A DNA stretch of 64,000 nucleotides, from the NCBI GenBank assembly GCA_954871525.1, contig OX940860.1, positions 52,688,724 to 52,752,723 on the forward strand, given 5' to 3'. Positions within the stretch are counted from its first letter, which is position 1, and each line of letters starts with the position of its first letter. The notes under the pieces were generated by a model, which was given only the letters and a program-made list of their open reading frames with translations, did not search any database and was not told the DNA's origin. A program made the position numbers and the translations under genes. The DNA comes from Parietaria judaica. Taxonomy: Eukaryota > Streptophyta > Magnoliopsida > Rosales > Urticaceae. Positions 63,801 to 64,000 of this stretch are shown in pieces.

Positions 63801-64000
63801 TACGACATAGTGCTTTGCTATTTAGGGATTAAAATAAGTAAATGTGATACAGTTACACATTATTAAGCATTTAAAAGTTCATTTTTTGCTTTAAATATCG
63901 TTTAATTAGGGTTCTTTCGCGTCAAATGGGAAAAAACTCAGTTTTTTTTCGGAGCACGCACTAATTGTTGAAAAGTGGGTTTTAAGAGAGTTCCAACAAC

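Larger units (their letters stand above)
17162..64000 (-). repeat. Satellite B main array (~46.8 kb, ~129 monomers of ~363 bp)
   Basis: Continuous tandem array in the opposite orientation to the block at 2661-5670, reaching the right edge. Each monomer carries AGGGATTAAAATAAG, TTAGGGTTCTTTCGCGTC, a T-tract of 8-27 bases, CACGCACTAATTG, CTAATGAAGGTCTAGC (or CTTATGAAGG) and TTTTAACCCGTTAACAGC. At least four recurring types can be told apart by linked differences: (1) long T-tract with TTGTGGAAAAGTGTG and ACCTCCC; (2) GTCAACTGG with CGGAAAACGC, AACATTTAATGCC and TTAATCAAG; (3) GGGAAAAAACTCAG with AGTTCCAAC and GCCGAAAC; (4) TTTTTTACTTTAAA with CTTAGTAGAG. Types follow each other in repeating orders, so the array has higher-order structure. 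No genes or inserted elements are visible in it. Monomer number is estimated from length. Confidence 0.96.

Noticed and set aside
17162..64000. CRISPR array
   Set aside because: The repeats are ~363 bp and contiguous, without unique spacers, in a plant nuclear context.
17162..64000. Interstitial telomere repeats (TTTAGGG occurs in each monomer)
   Set aside because: The heptamer occurs singly as part of CTATTTAGGGATTAAA and is never tandem.
17162..64000. CENP-B box in satellite B or A
   Set aside because: TTCG occurs in TTTTCGGTAATG and in TTCGGCACC, but the required downstream A and CGGG spacing is not met.
1..64000. tRNA, rRNA or other RNA genes
   Set aside because: I saw none. The only tRNA-related sequence is the copia primer binding site.

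Overview
The window is nuclear plant DNA from a repeat-dominated region, most likely (peri)centromeric or subtelomeric heterochromatin. It has no bacterial gene organisation. The coding sequence present belongs to plant transposable-element families (Ty1/copia, Ty3/gypsy, a LINE with a C-terminal RNase H) and to one plant-mobile-domain (PMD) gene fragment with GT-AG introns. The rest is satellite DNA. The species cannot be named from the sequence.

Layout. 1-1072 (minus): fragment of a spliced PMD gene, continuing off the left edge. 1073-1622 (minus): Ty3/gypsy retropepsin fragment abutting the PMD fragment in a different reading frame. 1623-2660: satellite A, a ~149-bp monomer in two alternating types (dimer ~298 bp). 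2661-7360: satellite B, a ~363-bp monomer in forward orientation, changing at about 5671 into a diverged subfamily B'. 7361-~12083: a decayed Ty1/copia element with truncated LTRs. ~12084-13345 (minus): 3' part of a LINE ORF2. ~13346-13940 (minus): Ty3/gypsy-like LTR and leader fragment. 13941-16774: second block of satellite A. ~16780-16916: three 39-bp units, each a GC-rich palindrome. 16917-17161: TTGAC-rich repeats. 17162-64000: about 46.8 kb of satellite B in the opposite orientation to the first block, about 129 monomers by length, running off the right edge.

No gene here looks intact. The copia polyprotein carries two in-frame stops, a damaged zinc knuckle and an in-frame deletion that removes the first catalytic aspartate of integrase. 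The PMD gene and the LINE are truncated. The large satellite B array has higher-order structure: monomer types recur at multiples of the monomer length, a 1,469-bp four-monomer block is tandemly duplicated at 45.6-48.5 kb, and a ~1.6-kb segment recurs 3,270 bp away (about 50.0 and 53.3 kb).

I found no convincing new gene system. The points most worth checking are the two satellites meeting with inverted satellite B arrays around a mosaic of transposon fragments, the linked long-T monomer haplotype, the palindromic 39-bp cassette, and the gypsy/PMD junction.
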